64,000 nucleotides of DNA from contig NC_053112.1 in the NCBI RefSeq assembly GCF_010015445.1, positions 35,843,665 through 35,907,664 on the forward strand, written 5' to 3'. Below, piece by piece: positions 1-15,334 of this stretch (position 1 is its first letter; every line of letters begins with the position of its first letter). The stretch is from Perca fluviatilis. Taxonomy: Eukaryota; Chordata; Actinopteri; Perciformes; Percidae. The notes below the pieces were generated by a model. It did no database searches, had not been told where the DNA came from, and saw only the letters and a list, made by a program, of their open reading frames with translations. Made by a program: the position numbers and the translations under genes.

Positions 1-50
1 ACAAAATCTCCTCTCGTTTTTGTAGTACTTTTCAAGTACTTGCAAATTCA

Positions 51-54
<4 letters not shown>

Positions 55-81
<27 letters not shown>

Positions 82-94
82 TTGTGTGTGTGCG
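55..94. repeat. GT microsatellite
   Basis: Near-perfect run of GT dinucleotides at the left edge. The short reading frames crossing it on both strands (poly Cys-Val, poly His-Thr) are low complexity, not genes. Confidence 0.9.
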
Positions 95-205
95 CGTATA
101 AGTACTTGTTACAAATGTTGGTAAATGAGGATGTAATTGTGTTTACTTTCCTGTGTTTGTCTTTCCTGAGGCGTAATATATACAGTAAGTCTGTGCAAGT
201 GTATA

Positions 206-206
<1 letters not shown>

Positions 207-243
<37 letters not shown>
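207..243. repeat. GA microsatellite
   Basis: GA dinucleotide run with one interruption. It produces spurious Arg-Glu and Ser-Leu reading frames. Confidence 0.9.
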
Positions 244-1977
244 TTCCATAATGTCATGACGGCCCTACATCATCTGACATAATCAGGATGAATCAGTGAG
301 TGCCGAGTTACATAAGAAGATTCTTATCCTACCCTCACACTCACCCAGATTAGAAACAATGCAGACATGGCTGCCAGCAGCCTGCTGACCATAAGGGCTG
401 ATATACTAACACAAGGCCGCCACCCAAAGAGCAAAGGCTGACATTACATGTGAGAATGACTCCTGAAAAGCTCTAAGAAATATGTACTGTATTAATTGGA
501 TTCATATGCGTTATGCAGGACAAATCCATCTGTGAGTAAAGCACTTTAAATGTTGAGTTATTGAAATCATGGTTACTGTAAGGGTCAGCTGCCTGAATAA
601 ATCATGTCATACTCTGAGACAGTTTTACAGCATTACAGGTCTTTATTAGAATGATGACAATAAAAACAAGACTTTAAAGCACTCTTTTGAGAATAAAAAA
701 ACACTGTACAATAATATAGTATCTTCTGTTGATGTAAAATATTATGTTAATAAATATGTTGCTTGCATGTTTAAATGATAAACAACTGAGAAAGATGCTG
801 GATTATTTACAGTTTTAAATTCTGCTTGATGCAAGAGACAAAAGCATATATGTTTTTCTTAAATTAAAAACCCCAAAAAGACAAACAGAGTTAGGTGACA
901 AAAATGCATAAACCTGCATTTACTGAATACTCACCACATATACTTTATGGTTTATTTATTTGTATTACAATATTCAATTACAAAAACTAAAGTTCTAATG
1001 GGAATTCAGACATGCCATGAGCTCCGACAGGACATACTGCTGTGTATTGTATTATAACCCGTATTACACACACTTTTTGGTAGGTCTTTATTTTTAGTGT
1101 TAATATTTGCTGGCTACATGCCCACCGTGCATAGTCTTTGTCCAAGTGGCCCTTTTTGCTGAAAGCATTCGAACTTTACATGAGTGTGTTCTTGTACGGG
1201 TCCTGTGTGTGTTTGTTAAAAAGTTTAGTCTAAAGCCTTTTGTGATGATGGTGATGTCACTTGAAGAATACAAGTTTGAAAATGAAAGAAATCTGGGTGT
1301 GTGGAGTTAGAAAGAAGTGAGCCTACCAGAACTCTGTAGCCCGCTCCTTATCTCTGCTTCAGGCTAGCAGCTACATTAGCTGCTACTAGCATGCCACACC
1401 CGAATCTTCAACAGAACTGTTAATGGCCTAATTGCGTTGTGTGCAACGATATCTCTGGTTCTGCCACACCCATTTTTATATTGTTTTTTTTAGTCCAACA
1501 ATGTTAATATAGGAGTGCATTGCTATATCAGTGGAGTACTCTTAAAAGTTATTGGTTAAGCAGTCATTACCTGATGGTGACTCTTTAAGCCGTGCATATA
1601 AATCATTTATAAAAAAATAAATAAATAAAGATGAAAGTATTTCATATATCGAAGGCTTCTGAATTAAATTTGTCTCATTTGTCTTCTGAAGTAAACCAAA
1701 AACGGACAACTCCCCCGAGGCAGCATGCACACAATGTTTTGTGATGTCATTCTACCACTTGTTGAGTTCTCATGTCTAGTCTACATGTGAGATTGTATTC
1801 TTAACCAGCCAGATAACCAAGTGCAGATTTCAAGGTAATTTTGGTTAAGATGTTCAGTTAATATCTGAGGTCCCTATGAGTCCCAAATGTTCAGTGTACT
1901 GATTTGGGTCATAAATTCAAACTATAAAGAATATCCAAATCTTCTACCTTTCAATATCTTTGTTTAAATGGCAGTGA

Positions 1978-2008
<31 letters not shown>

Positions 2009-2014
2009 ATCAGG
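244..2014 (-). other. 3' flank / probable 3' UTR of the KLF gene
   Basis: There is no convincing coding exon in this stretch. It lies directly downstream of the KLF stop codon on the minus strand. Several minus-strand AATAAA motifs occur (plus-strand TTTATT, for example at 642-647 and around 952-960), so the 3' UTR could end near 0.64 kb or near 0.95 kb; the sequence does not decide. A GT run at 1980-2004 begins about ten bases after the stop codon. The small frames at 1107-1310 and 1542-1730 show no recognisable motif. Confidence 0.4.
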
Positions 2015-4543
<2,529 letters not shown>

Positions 4544-4900
4544 CAAGCACTTTGCTACAACGGCAGTTGTCAGTGGTAGCAACAAAAGTAAAGTTTCTCT
4601 TTTATTTAGTATTTTTTTTTTGCTTTTTATTCTTTACATGACCAGCTAACCGCCGCTTACCAGGCCACTCATCCCAGTTACAGTCCACTCAGTGCTAAAA
4701 GGCCGCAGAAACAGGTTCTTAAAGCTGCCTGCTGTTCTCTCCCTCCTCTCTCTTGTCTATCTCTGTCAGCTGCAAGTCTAACTTCAAATCTCTCTTTTTC
4801 GTGTAGGTTTTGACCGTTGGAGGAGGTGGAGCGTAAGCGTGAGTTACTTTGCTGGCCCCCTTTTTTAGAATACCTTAAGATTGTTCATTTACTAATCACT
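4544..4900 (-). promoter_or_regulatory. Probable 5' UTR / proximal promoter of the KLF gene
   Basis: Sequence immediately upstream of the KLF start codon. On the minus strand there is a CAGCTG E-box (4767-4772) followed five bases later by a GATA motif (AGATAG, 4757-4762). This is a combination used by blood-lineage genes, but the spacing is shorter than the classical E-box/GATA composite. No clear TATA box. A GTAAGC following GGCCTG near 4.66 kb could be the donor of a 5' UTR intron. Position is the main support. Confidence 0.3.
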
Positions 4901-7738
4901 AAGAAACGCTGCTATCTCACCTCAACTCACTGTCTTCCTGTTCTGTGGGATTCAGAGCAAAAAGCACCAAGCTGTCATTTCACCAAGAAATGAATCATTC
5001 TTATATCCAGACCAGTACCTAAATATAAATTCTGAGATCAAAGCCCATATCATCTTTTCAATGTTTCTCCAGTATCTTAAGATGGGCAACAACATCTTTA
5101 AAGGGAAATACGCTGTTAACCTTTGCTGAAACTTGTGGATTGGCTATAAGCTGCTTTTTAAGTTAAGTTTTACAAGGTAAAGTGTGATATACAGTAGGTG
5201 AAAGCTATATTTTTTAAATTTTTTTTATAAATGGTTATGCAACAGTTATTTAAGAAAGTAATTTAAACAAATTTGTACAAATTATCATGCCTATAGCTAT
5301 AATGTCGTAATAGAAAATCACATAACAATGAGGATTCGAACAATAATAGTTTTATTTCAAATAAATTGCAAATGGCCTCGCTCTGACAGCTACTGTATAT
5401 CTACAGTCTAGAAATAAACACAAAACAATCATCCCATCTACAGTAGGTTATAGGTCATTGGAAGATATGAAATTAAAAGTAACTTTAGGCACCTTTCATA
5501 CACGGAGGCAATTCAAAGTGCTTTATATAAGGAAAGAAATAATGAACAAAAAGAAGAAGAGAAATTAATTAAAACAACATTTAAAACACATTAGACAATA
5601 GAATAAAGTGAGATAAATAAAATAGGACAAAATAAAAAAAACATTCATAAAAACTAATCACAGAATACAGGTATTGTACAGTTACAGTTTCCCTAAATTC
5701 AAATTAAAGTAAACCAAGCAACCCAATGAGAGCTCTTCTGAGACAAAACAGGAAGGAAGTGTTTAACTCAATTGTATACATAAAACAAACCGAAAAGGAT
5801 GAAATTTGACTTGTTATTCCTTGATGATTAAATAATAAATAAATAGCAATAATCAATCAAATCTTTCTAAAGATGAAAAAATAAGAAAATATATCAGGAT
5901 ACTACAATAAGAAATTACAATATATAATATAATCTTTAAAATGCCACTACAAAATGTACTAGAAGTTTAATTTTTTTTAAATGCAGCAAACTGACCCCCT
6001 AACACTGCGGAGTAGAGCAGTGCAGGGCTCTCTATGTTAGTTTTCATTCACAAGTAAACTTGGCTACCAGATGTCTGGCCACTATCTGATAAAGCATGCT
6101 TTGGCACAGAGTGCGGAGTGTGGTGGTGCATGTACAGTGAAGTGTGTGCACATGTCATGTTAATATTGTGTGTGAACTGTTTATAGTAACATGTTTGAAT
6201 CAATATATGTTCCATCACAAAGAGATATCATTAGAATTGTCTATGTTTATTTATTTTTTTATTACAGAGCTACTTACAGACATTCAATGTGAATACACGA
6301 TGCAAACAAATATTATTGAATAATAATATACGGATGAGCAGGTTGGTATTAGCTCATAAACACACCAACAAGCAATACAGCTCATGATTCAGTTTATAAG
6401 TATGCAATTAAAACCTCATCTTCTTTGTTGGAGCCAATACTGTAATAGCTTTAAGACACTCCAAACACACACATATATACGGGTCGTCCTCTGTCTTCCC
6501 AGGGAGCACATGCTGCTCTGACTTCTGAGAAGACCTGTTTGTGAACGGCGATTATATTCTGGCTGCTGTTTATCTGTTGACATGGGCAGAGGCAGGCTGC
6601 TGTCTTCTCACAGATAATAAACTCCTGACTGCTGTGGATCCCTGATGACCAGCCCACCACTGATAAAGACTCGCTCTTTCCCTCAGAGTGACGACTACAC
6701 AGGACATCCACCACGGAGCCTTTTTATGGCCGTAAACACATTAGACCGGGGGTCAATGTTTTTTAAGCCAAGGACCCCTTAACTGAAAGAGACTACATAT
6801 ATTGTATAAAATGAAGTTGCATATTAAACTGGGCCTACAATAACATGTAGGGCGGTCTAAAACCTTTATACATAAATTTTTTGCATATTATACTAAGCTA
6901 TTAAAATATAATATTTGTTGCCATGATTTTATCAATCATGTTTTAATGTTAAAACATACATGTGGCAAAGTGAATCCTTATAACATATCTGTGGATGGTC
7001 TTAGTGACTACCTTACCTATAGGCCAGTAAGCCTATCATCAGTGGGAATTTATATTTGTTAATAATATGTTAGATTCATGTTAAGACTTTTTAAAAATAA
7101 CATTTCAAAACTTAAGACTAATTTAGAGGGCCCACTGCATTGACTCTGATGACCCCCTGTTGAAGATCCCTTCATTAGACACGTTCATCTGTAGTTTGTT
7201 TGCTGACTAACTTGGGAATTTGTGTGAGTATGATGTTATGAGACAGAAGACACTAAAATAAGAGATAATCTGTGCTTTATGTAGCCACTCATATAAATAT
7301 GAGATAATTTTTCTGTATTTAGTGTCTATTTTAATGTGATCACCTTCTTTTCTTCTTTTCTTCAATTGTATGTATAGTCAAGAGCCTGTGTTTAAAAAAG
7401 AAACTTAAAATATTTTTTTTATTTTTTTATTAATTTTATAACTTTTTCTTTTTGCACATTATCAATATAACTGATGGAAGTATCAACACAAACAAAACAA
7501 TCTATCTTTGTCTCCATCTAGTGGCCATATGTTGTCCATGTGTCTATGGCCTTAGAAGAGTTATACATTAGTAGGGAAAATAAGTGTTTGCTCTAAATAG
7601 ATAGTCTTTTCAGTTATGTTTTCATGTATTTTTCTTGCTTCTTTAGCCTACTTGTTCATAATATTGTACATGTGAGCATACATGAAGGCCTATAATTAAT
7701 TTGTTTACTTCATATATGTGTCTATAAATTGCAGGAAC
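4901..7738. other. Gene-free AT-rich intergenic stretch
   Basis: No exon with coding motifs was found. The 5480-5530 segment (CAATTCAAAGTGCTTTATAT) looks like the 3' tail of a fish LINE. About 6745-7170 is an old dispersed repeat, with related GGGGGTCAA-type and GACCCCCTGTTGAA-type ends. An 87-codon minus-strand frame at 6451-6714 matches nothing I recognise and lacks splice or family support. Confidence 0.5.
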
Positions 7739-7740
<2 letters not shown>

Positions 7741-7811
<71 letters not shown>

Positions 7812-7960
7812 CGTTAAGCGCATATCTCTCGAACCGTTAGTCCGATGGATTTCAAACTTGACGCGTTTGCTATTCTTGCGGGCAACGTAAAGTACAGTGC
7901 CAGGTTTGACGTTGTTTGGATAAGAAAGGCAAAATATATCGTCGGTAAAAGAAGCACAGA
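7741..7960. repeat. GT microsatellite with a conserved repeat tail
   Basis: About 69 bases of uninterrupted GT are followed by a segment (ATATCTCTCGAACCGTTAG and on to about 7920) that I recognise as a tail often attached to GT runs in fish genomes. Confidence 0.6.
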
Positions 7961-8012
7961 TTGGCTTTTGCTGCTCTAGCCGCTGGCCCCTCCCCCTCTA
8001 CTCTCACACTTA

Positions 8013-10869
8013 GGCCACGTCCACACGTACCAAAACAATCCTTTTTTTTTACTCGTCTTCCCTGGATTCGTTTCAAGAATAGTTGCGTCCAAAAAAAAAC
8101 ATTTGTAAAAGACTCAACACGCTACTTCATATTCCAGGCCTATAGGCGGCACTGTTTCTGCTACAGAAATTCACCAAAAAACGGAGAAGAAGAGCATAGT
8201 TAACTTCCACTTCCCATCATAACCAATGGTGCGTTCTTTTTGTCCACCGAAGTCGTTTTACGAGTTGTTTTCCGGAGTTACGACCCGGAAGTTGCAAAAA
8301 GAACGCCCCCGAGGTCGTATTTACGACTCGTCAAGTCGTCTGAACTCAGAGGACCCCGAGCTCATTTTCAAAGATGGCTACGTCGTGCATCACACGTAGT
8401 AAACATTGTGGTTATGTACAATTTTAAGCACTTTTGTCTTTGTTGTAACCAAATGAAGAAGTCGTACACATAGCACTGTATACTGCTACCTATAGGCATG
8501 TCGCTACAGTCTTATTAGGAGTTAAATACCGCCTAATTAGTTATTTTGTAGCTTGTGCAGCTGAAATTGGCTAGAGACGCTCGGTTGCTATATGACAACA
8601 ATGGCTTTAAGCCGAGTCTTGAGCAGAAAGCAGAGCAGTAGCCTAACGTTAACGTTATCAAAACGTAATTTTCATATATCAAACTGTGAAATATATGTGT
8701 GTAATATGTCAATAACTGGGTGAATAGAATCCTAAATGTTACTAAAAATGTTACAAAAATCCATCTTTTCTCCGACTCGTAGTATTGTGTGACAAAAAGA
8801 ATGAAACAACCCGCGGTTATTCGTTTTTCGACACAGATGTGATGTCACGCTCGAGCTACTAGTCGCGATTACAAGACAAAAAGAACGCAGCACAAGCCCC
8901 CAGGAAGAGCGCCATGTCTAAAAGCCACCATGGGCTTAGCGGATTGGGGTGGTACTACACCCCATGGCCCAGAAAGACTTTTCACATAGACTTTGCATGG
9001 CGAAAGAAACTTTTATATTCCAGCGGATAATTTGTTTCGGGGTATATCAACCTACCAGCCCGAACATTGAAAGGGTCCTTATTTAAAACGTCACGTTTTT
9101 AACATTTTTAACATTCACTAGAAGCGAATCCAGAATTATTAAATTTGGCACGATGAATGGGCATAATGAACACGAGCAGACCCACGGGACTGCGCCCGCC
9201 CGGTCACATGACTGTTCTCCGGAGCTCATGTAGCTATCTGTAATAATGGATATAGCTAATGGTTGTAATTCACCATGTGTTCTATTAATACGTCTATGGT
9301 ATTATCTTATGAAGTTATGATACATCCGAGGGATGTACGTATGCTGTAAAGCCTGTTATGTGGATGTAACGTCATTAGCGTTTCCACTAGCTAGTTAGTT
9401 GCTAACATCAGGGGTAGCTAGCATGGCTGTATTAAGCTCTATAGCTACATAGCTAGCTATATGCCTACATAACTACAGACATAGTGATGACATGGCCTTG
9501 GTTCTCTCTTATGATACATCTGAGGGCTGTATGCTGTAAAGCTTGTAACATGGATGAATGATGAAGCCATAGATGAGCTCTGTTCACGAAACTGCAGGCT
9601 AACTGCTAACGCTAGGTAGTAGCTAGCTAGCTAGCTATTAGCACGACATAATTATTAAATCTCCTTGGTTTTCTAGCTGAATACATCCATTGTTTATTTA
9701 GCTAAGCATGTAAACGATCGCGAACAACGAAAACACAATGTTTAACGTTAGTGAATATTTTAGACAATGAAAACGGCGAGTTCATGAGTTCGCCACTTGT
9801 AAGAGACACGAGAGACGCTCATGAACGAGCATGTTGCTACCGGTTGCTAAGACAACACAAACAAATTGTTGCTAGTGCGCGTGTCCATCATGACGTCATG
9901 GGCCAACAATGCGGAAGATCCGAGCTCCATGTTTGCTTTATGCGCTTTTGAGCACTCTCATTGGAATGTACGGGGCTTCCCGCCGAACACTGTATCCAGT
10001 TCTCTTAATACATCCATGATCATAACATGACTAGCTAGACTAACGTTCTCTTAATACATCCATGGACTATAATAACTTTTACCACTGCTCATTTTATAAA
10101 GGCCGCCGCAAGAAAACGTGTCTTTGTTTACATTGTATAATGTGCTGTTGGATTGCTTTTTATTTTGCAATTCTGTCTGCCATCGGACATGATTGCTAGC
10201 TAGCAGAGCTAACATTAGCGCGGTAACGTTAGCTCTGCTAGCTAACATTGGCAGTCAAACAAACATCAATGAACCAATGTCTTTTTGATAATCTACAAGT
10301 TTTCTTGCGGTCTTTCTACAATAAGCCGTGGTAAAAGGGACTATAATCTGTTCAAGGAGTTGATAAGCAGAAAGATTAGCTAGCTAGCTGATAAGTTGTC
10401 TACTTCCACTTTATAAACAGCTAACCATAGCAGCTAACGTTACAGTCAGCTACTTTAGCGATGTTTAACGTTAGCTAACGTTAGCAATATATCTTGTGTA
10501 GAATCCAGGACCGGCAGAGCAGAGGGAAGTGTCAGGGAGCAGAGACAAACTATTTAGCTAGATGAAGTGAGCTGGTTTGGTTTGACCATGGAGATGCTCA
10601 CTTAGCTTCACTGCAGTGAGTGAAGTTGTGTGTGGCCGTGCACTAGAGGTCGAGGGGTGTGGCGATGACATCATCAATTCGGACGTATTTGTATTCGGCG
10701 TCCAAACAAAGCCAAACGAGAGCCGTTTTCGAATTTTTTCACCCTGAGACCACGTTTCAAAAAAATGCGTTTTCAGGCAGTACGTTTACAGAATTTGTTT
10801 GGACGGTCAGCCCAAACGATGCAAAACATGTGCATTTGCATCAAAAAGCGTCTCCGTGTGGATGGCCCC
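8013..10869. mobile_element. 2.9-kb TIR element bordered by TTA
   Basis: The left end GGCCACGTCCACACG and the right end CGTGTGGATGGCC are imperfect inverted repeats, each bordered by TTA (8010-8012 and 10870-10872). A three-base TTA duplication fits the PIF/Harbinger superfamily. There is no transposase frame, so it is non-autonomous or decayed. The interior has many AGCTAGCTAG and AACGTTAG motifs and a nested MITE at 8228-8893. The right end could be offset by a few bases because the TIR match is imperfect. Confidence 0.5.
8228..8893. mobile_element. Nested MITE with GTGCGTTCTTTTTGTC ends
   Basis: The left end GGTGCGTTCTTTTTGTC is mirrored at the right by GACAAAAAGAACGCAGCAC. At 666 bp it has no coding potential and sits inside the larger TIR element. 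No target duplication was resolved. Confidence 0.6.
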
Positions 10870-10944
10870 TTAGTGAGCAGTGAGCAGGACCAGAGACAGA
10901 TAAAGAGCAGCAGAGCTTTGGCAGCTAAAATGTGACATACACCT

Positions 10945-11320
10945 CAGACCCACAAACGTGCAAAGTTGAACTACGTTCACGATCAAACAACACGAGACAA
11001 CGACACGAGACAACGACAACGTCTCTCTCTCTCTCTCTCTGTCTCTCTCTGTCTCTCTCTCTGTCTCTCTCTCTCTGTCTTTCTCTCTGTCTCTCTCTGA
11101 CCCACAAACGTGCAAAGTTGCGCTACGTTCACGATCAAACGACACGAGACAACGTCTCTCTCTGTCTCTCTCTGTCTCTCTCTCTCTCTGTCTCTCTCTC
11201 TCTGTCTCACTCCGTCTCTGTCTCTGTCTCTGTCTCTTTCTCTCTTTCTGTCTCTCTCTCTCTCTCTGTCTATCTCTCTCTCTGCGTGTGTGTGCACGCA
11301 CACACACACACACACACACA
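10945..11320. repeat. CT-rich tract built on a duplicated ~45-bp segment, then CA repeat
   Basis: The segment GACCCACAAACGTGCAAAG plus its following bases occurs at about 10948 and again at about 11099, each copy followed by a long irregular CTCTCTGT tract. The pattern implies tandem duplication of a ~150-bp unit with microsatellite expansion. A CA run closes the tract at 11298-11322. The long Ser-Leu and Arg-Glu frames over it are artefacts. Confidence 0.85.
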
Positions 11321-11695
11321 CAAAAACGGTCCGGTTCTAGTGGTTGATGAACACAGATATGTGTTGATTAGTTCTCATAACGGGCCAGGTGGGTAGGGCA
11401 CTGCCATGAGTCCATGAGGCTATTGTCTGAATACTCCACATTGTCATTGTGGTATTTTGTGATTACATTCTGATTCTGTCAAGTAAATGCAGTAGTACAA
11501 TGTCTTCCTCTGATGTAAGTCAGTATAGGGTATACAGGGGAGTTGCAGATGAAGTGGTTTGGGGTCCTTCTGTAAGTAATTTTGGGGTACAATTTGGTTT
11601 TGAAGAATTCTACAAACAGCAATACCACAGGCCAAGCAATCGGCCCGTTCCAAACAGGCACTGCACTAGTACAGTAAATGTTATGAATACTCTTG

Positions 11696-11736
<41 letters not shown>

Positions 11737-11739
<3 letters not shown>

Positions 11740-12047
11740 GAAAGGTTAACACATTGAACATTTTAACAGCTTATTAACGTGCGCTTGTTGCCCCGTGTGC
11801 GCTGATGCCTCATCTGTTGACATTTCCGATTGCCTTCCTATAGTTGCTTAATAAAAGCTTTCCACACAGAATCGTAGCCTACATGTGTCATTAGTATGAG
11901 AAAAAAAAAACAGATTTTAACTGTGTCGGGCTCGGGTCGGGCTCGGACACAAATTTCTTAATACCTGTCGGGCTCGGGCCGGGTTCGGTCACGGCTCTGT
12001 TGGATGCGGGCCTGGCTCGGACAGAAAAATTCGTCCCGATCCGGACT
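11737..12047 (+). mobile_element. GC-rich 'TCGGGCTCGGG' dispersed element, copy 1 (partial)
   Basis: Starts around GGTTAACACATTGAACATT and ends with GGACAGAAAAATTCG..CCGATCCGGACT. The core is repeated TCGGGCTCGGGTCGGGC. The same end recurs near 14, 18, 22.2 and 56.3 kb. This copy includes an uninterrupted CTTGTTGCCCCGTGTGC, which is the empty site for the insertion seen in copy 4. GT runs flank it (11698-11737 and 12052-12103). Confidence 0.7.
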
Positions 12048-12059
12048 ATAGTGTGTGTG

Positions 12060-12097
<38 letters not shown>

Positions 12098-12419
12098 GCG
12101 TGTGTGTTAAAAGTACAAAAAAAAAAAACAAGGTTACAGACAAAAATTCTGTATTTAGAATCATCTTGACAATGACCCTATAAAGGTTAAATAGCTGGGT
12201 TTCCTTACTGTTCAGTCAGAACTGAAGAAATCTCTCGGATGAGTGACGAAACGTCTTCCGGGCGCATTTGACCAAGGCCAGTTGCCCTTCCCTGGATAAA
12301 GCAGTATGCTTCATTATCCCCAAGAATTGTTTTACTCATTGTGATAAATGTGTTAATGCTGCATGTGTATTATTTTTTACAGTAAGTTAACAAAAATGTA
12401 TTGACTCGTATGTGGTGAC

Positions 12420-13135
12420 ATGACAGAAAAGGCTTTGGTAAGTGAGGTGACCAAGAACCTGATGGCCACTCTGGCTGAGCTCCAGAGATGCTGTGTGGAG
12501 ACGGGAGAAACTTCCAGGACAAACATCACTGCAATAGTCCACCGATCTGGGCTTTATGGTCTGACAGAACCCTCTCCTCAGTGAAAGACATATGAAAGCT
12601 GCTTGGAGTTTACAAAAAACATGGTAAGGACTTTCAGACTGTATAGAAACAAGATTCTCTGATCTGAAGAAACCAAGGTTAAACTGTTCAGCCTTAATTC
12701 TAAGCGTCTTGTCTGGAGGAAACCGACAGGCCCCGGGCGTGAGGCCTGTAGTCAGATTATAATTTTGTTGTGTAAAGAACAGGGAAATTGAGGACAGGCA
12801 ACATGTAGTGTGCTTGCTTCCCTTGCTTCTGCCAGACTATATTTATACACATGTATGTGCTTTACCTTAACTGCAGTCTCGACTTCACGTCTCTTCATAA
12901 ACCCATTACCGCATAATCACAACATATCAAAATTCAGTTTCCCAAATAAAAAAACTATTTCCACAATCCATGCATTTTGTTACTCTTCATTTACAAATGA
13001 AAATAATTTTTTCTCCAAACTTCTTTGGTCTGCTTACAGCTTTAATAACTGCACTGCTTATATATGCAAATGGCTAAGGACCTCAGACTGGGCCGAAGGT
13101 TCACCTTCCAACAGGACAATGACCCTACAGCCAAG
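12420..13135 (+). pseudogene. Broken Tc1-like transposase
   Basis: Conceptual translation of 12424-12735 in shifting frames gives Tc1-type stretches: a helix-turn-helix region (NLMATLAELQR), RNKIL followed by a DET-like segment, and SKRLVWRKP. 13060-13135 gives RLGRRFTFQQDNDPTAK, the region of the second catalytic Asp (QQDNDP). An unrelated ~320-bp stretch separates the two pieces and a LINE end abuts at 13143. Frameshifts and stops abolish the protein. The call rests on remembered Tc1 motifs. Confidence 0.7.
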
Positions 13136-13142
13136 TTAGCAA

Positions 13143-14990
13143 GGCAAGGCAGCTTTATTTATATAGCACATTTTTGGAAACAAGGCAATTCAAAGTGCTT
13201 TTGGAAACATTAAAGAGCAGTTAAAAACAAAAACATTCATTAAAGAGAATATAAAACGAGAAAAAGACAGGTGTGAAATACAAGATTAGAAGTTACAGTG
13301 TAGTGTAAGAAATGAACAATTACCTAAATAAGGCAGCATGAAAAAGAAAAGACTTCAGCCTTTATTTACAAGAAGTGATAGTTGCATCGGACCTGCAGTT
13401 TTCTGGGAGATTGTTCCAGATATGTGGTGCATGAAAACTGAATGCTGCCTTTCCATGTCTAGTTTTGACTCTGGGGACAGAAAGCAGACCTGTCCCAGAC
13501 AACCTGAGAGGTCTGGATGGTTCATAATGTAGCAGAAGATCAGAAATGTATTTTGGCCCTAAACCATTCAGTGCCTTCCAAACCAACAGTAGTATTTTGA
13601 AATCCATTCTTTGAGGGACAGGAAGCCAGTGTAAATACCTCAGAACTGGAGTGTTGTGATCAACTTTCATAGTCTAAGTCTTAGTGAGGACTCCAGCAGC
13701 AGCATTTTGAATCAACTGCAGCTGTCACTACACTGTTACAGTAGTCAAGTCTATTTAAGATAAAAGCATTTTTTATTTTTTTCAAATACTGCAGAGACAT
13801 AAGTCCTTTAACACTTGATATATTCTTAATAGAGTCCGGATCAGGCCAAATTTTTCTGTCCGAGCCAGGCCCACGTCCGACCGAGCCGTGACCGAACCCG
13901 GCCCGAGCCCGACAGGTATTAAGAAATTTGTGTCCGAGCCCGACCCGAGCCCGAGTTAAAATCACTTTTTTTTTCTCATACTAATGACACATGTAGGCTA
14001 CATTTCTATGTGGAAAGCTTTTATTAAGCAACTATAGGAAGGCAATCGGAAATGCCAACAGACGAGGCATCAGCGTTAAAATGTTCAATGTGTTAACCTT
14101 TCCTGCTTGCTTCTTTTCTGACATGTGGTCAGAAAATCTGGGGAGACTTCCAGGGCCGACGTTATAACATGAATATCGTACATATCGTATATCGATATAT
14201 ATATATATAAAGTTATTGCACCAACTCTGCTCCATTTGCATACAACACGTCTGCTTCCTCTTTCTCTCTTCTGCCCACTTTCCACACACACACACACACA
14301 TGCACTGAGCTCTCTTAAAGGAGCCGCAGCACCATTTTACAACAAATGCCTTATCATGCTGATGTGACCGAGCCCGACTCGAACCTGACCATAATTTCTA
14401 AATATCTGTCCGAACCCTGCCCGGTAGCCATGCCTTAATTCTTAAGGTTAGGGTTAGTTGGCTAGCTTTGTAATCGTCAGGTCTGAGTCCATGACTACAC
14501 CCAGATTTCTGTTTTTGTCCGTTGTTTTAAACATTGCCGATTAAAGTTGAGCACTGACTTCTAATCGTTCCTCTTTGGCTCCAGAAATAACTACCTCTGG
14601 TTTGTCCTCGTTAAATAAAAAAAAAAGGTTCTGGCCCCTTCAAATGGTTGATTTGTTCAATGCATTTACTCAGTGTTTGCATTGGAACATAGTCCCCTGG
14701 TAGTATGGTTATGGAAATGTGTGTGTCCTCTGCATAATTATGTTAACTTATTTGGTTGTTTTCCATAATCTGAGCCAGTGGAAGCGTTGATGTTGAACAA
14801 AAGAGGCCCAAGAATGGAGCCTTGGGGAACTCTGCATATCATATTTGTCCACTCAGATGAGTTTATTTTTTTTGATAGCTGCGTTCAGATCTTTTCTTAC
14901 CAGAGACAGCTTTCACCTTAGTGGGAGCAATGGCATCAATAACATTTGTAATTTTAGAATAGAAATTATCTACAAGCTCATGGACTGAGA
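13143..14990 (-). pseudogene. Non-LTR retrotransposon (LINE) relic, RT C-terminal half
   Basis: Read on the minus strand, 14.85-14.80 kb gives ICRVPQGSILGPLLFNIN, the RT motif around the conserved PQG. About 14.6-14.45 kb gives NRNLGVVMDSDLTITKL, and 13670-13362 gives an open 102-codon frame with YLHWLPVPQRMDFKILLL and AFSFHAPHIWNNLPE, typical of the C-terminus of fish L2/CR1-type elements. The 3' end at 13143 is the common AAATAAAGCTGCC tail. A GC-rich element (13838-14440) has split it. The clade call is from memory. Confidence 0.7.
13838..14440 (-). mobile_element. GC-rich 'TCGGGCTCGGG' element, copy 2, inserted in the LINE relic
   Basis: Begins AGAGTCCGGATC, contains the GCCCGAGCCCGACAGG core in reverse orientation and ends ..GGTAGCCATGCC. 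An AT stretch and a GT run (14281-14300) lie inside. LINE reading continues on both sides, so this insertion is younger than the LINE. Confidence 0.7.
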
Positions 14991-15334
14991 TCGAAGATAG
15001 TGCGGGTGTAGAGGAAAGAAGCTAAATGAAAGTTTCATTAATATAGTCTACCGTTTTCTGAGAACGTTTTCCTTCATCTGGTCAGCAAACTCCACCAAGG
15101 GGGCAGGGGAATGGGTAAGCAGAAAGAAAAATGGCATGCATGGTGTATGGGGCGGTTAAGGAGATGGATCCTTAGGCGTTGGTGTTGGTGAGTGGGGTAG
15201 AGGGGGGAGGTGCTCTTTTTCCAGTCCAATTTGATTAACGGATTAATGATCCCTGAATCAGAATCTGAAAATTACTAGCATCAAGCAGCAGGTACATCTA
15301 ATTGTACATGTAAAATGTGTCCACATGCTGTTAA

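Noticed and set aside
6451..6714. 87-codon frame on the minus strand
   Set aside because: No recognised motif, no flanking exons, and the region is repeat-bordered; likely chance.
10870..11396. Long overlapping frames rich in Arg-Glu or Ser-Leu
   Set aside because: They arise from CT/GA and GT microsatellites; no domain and no splice logic.
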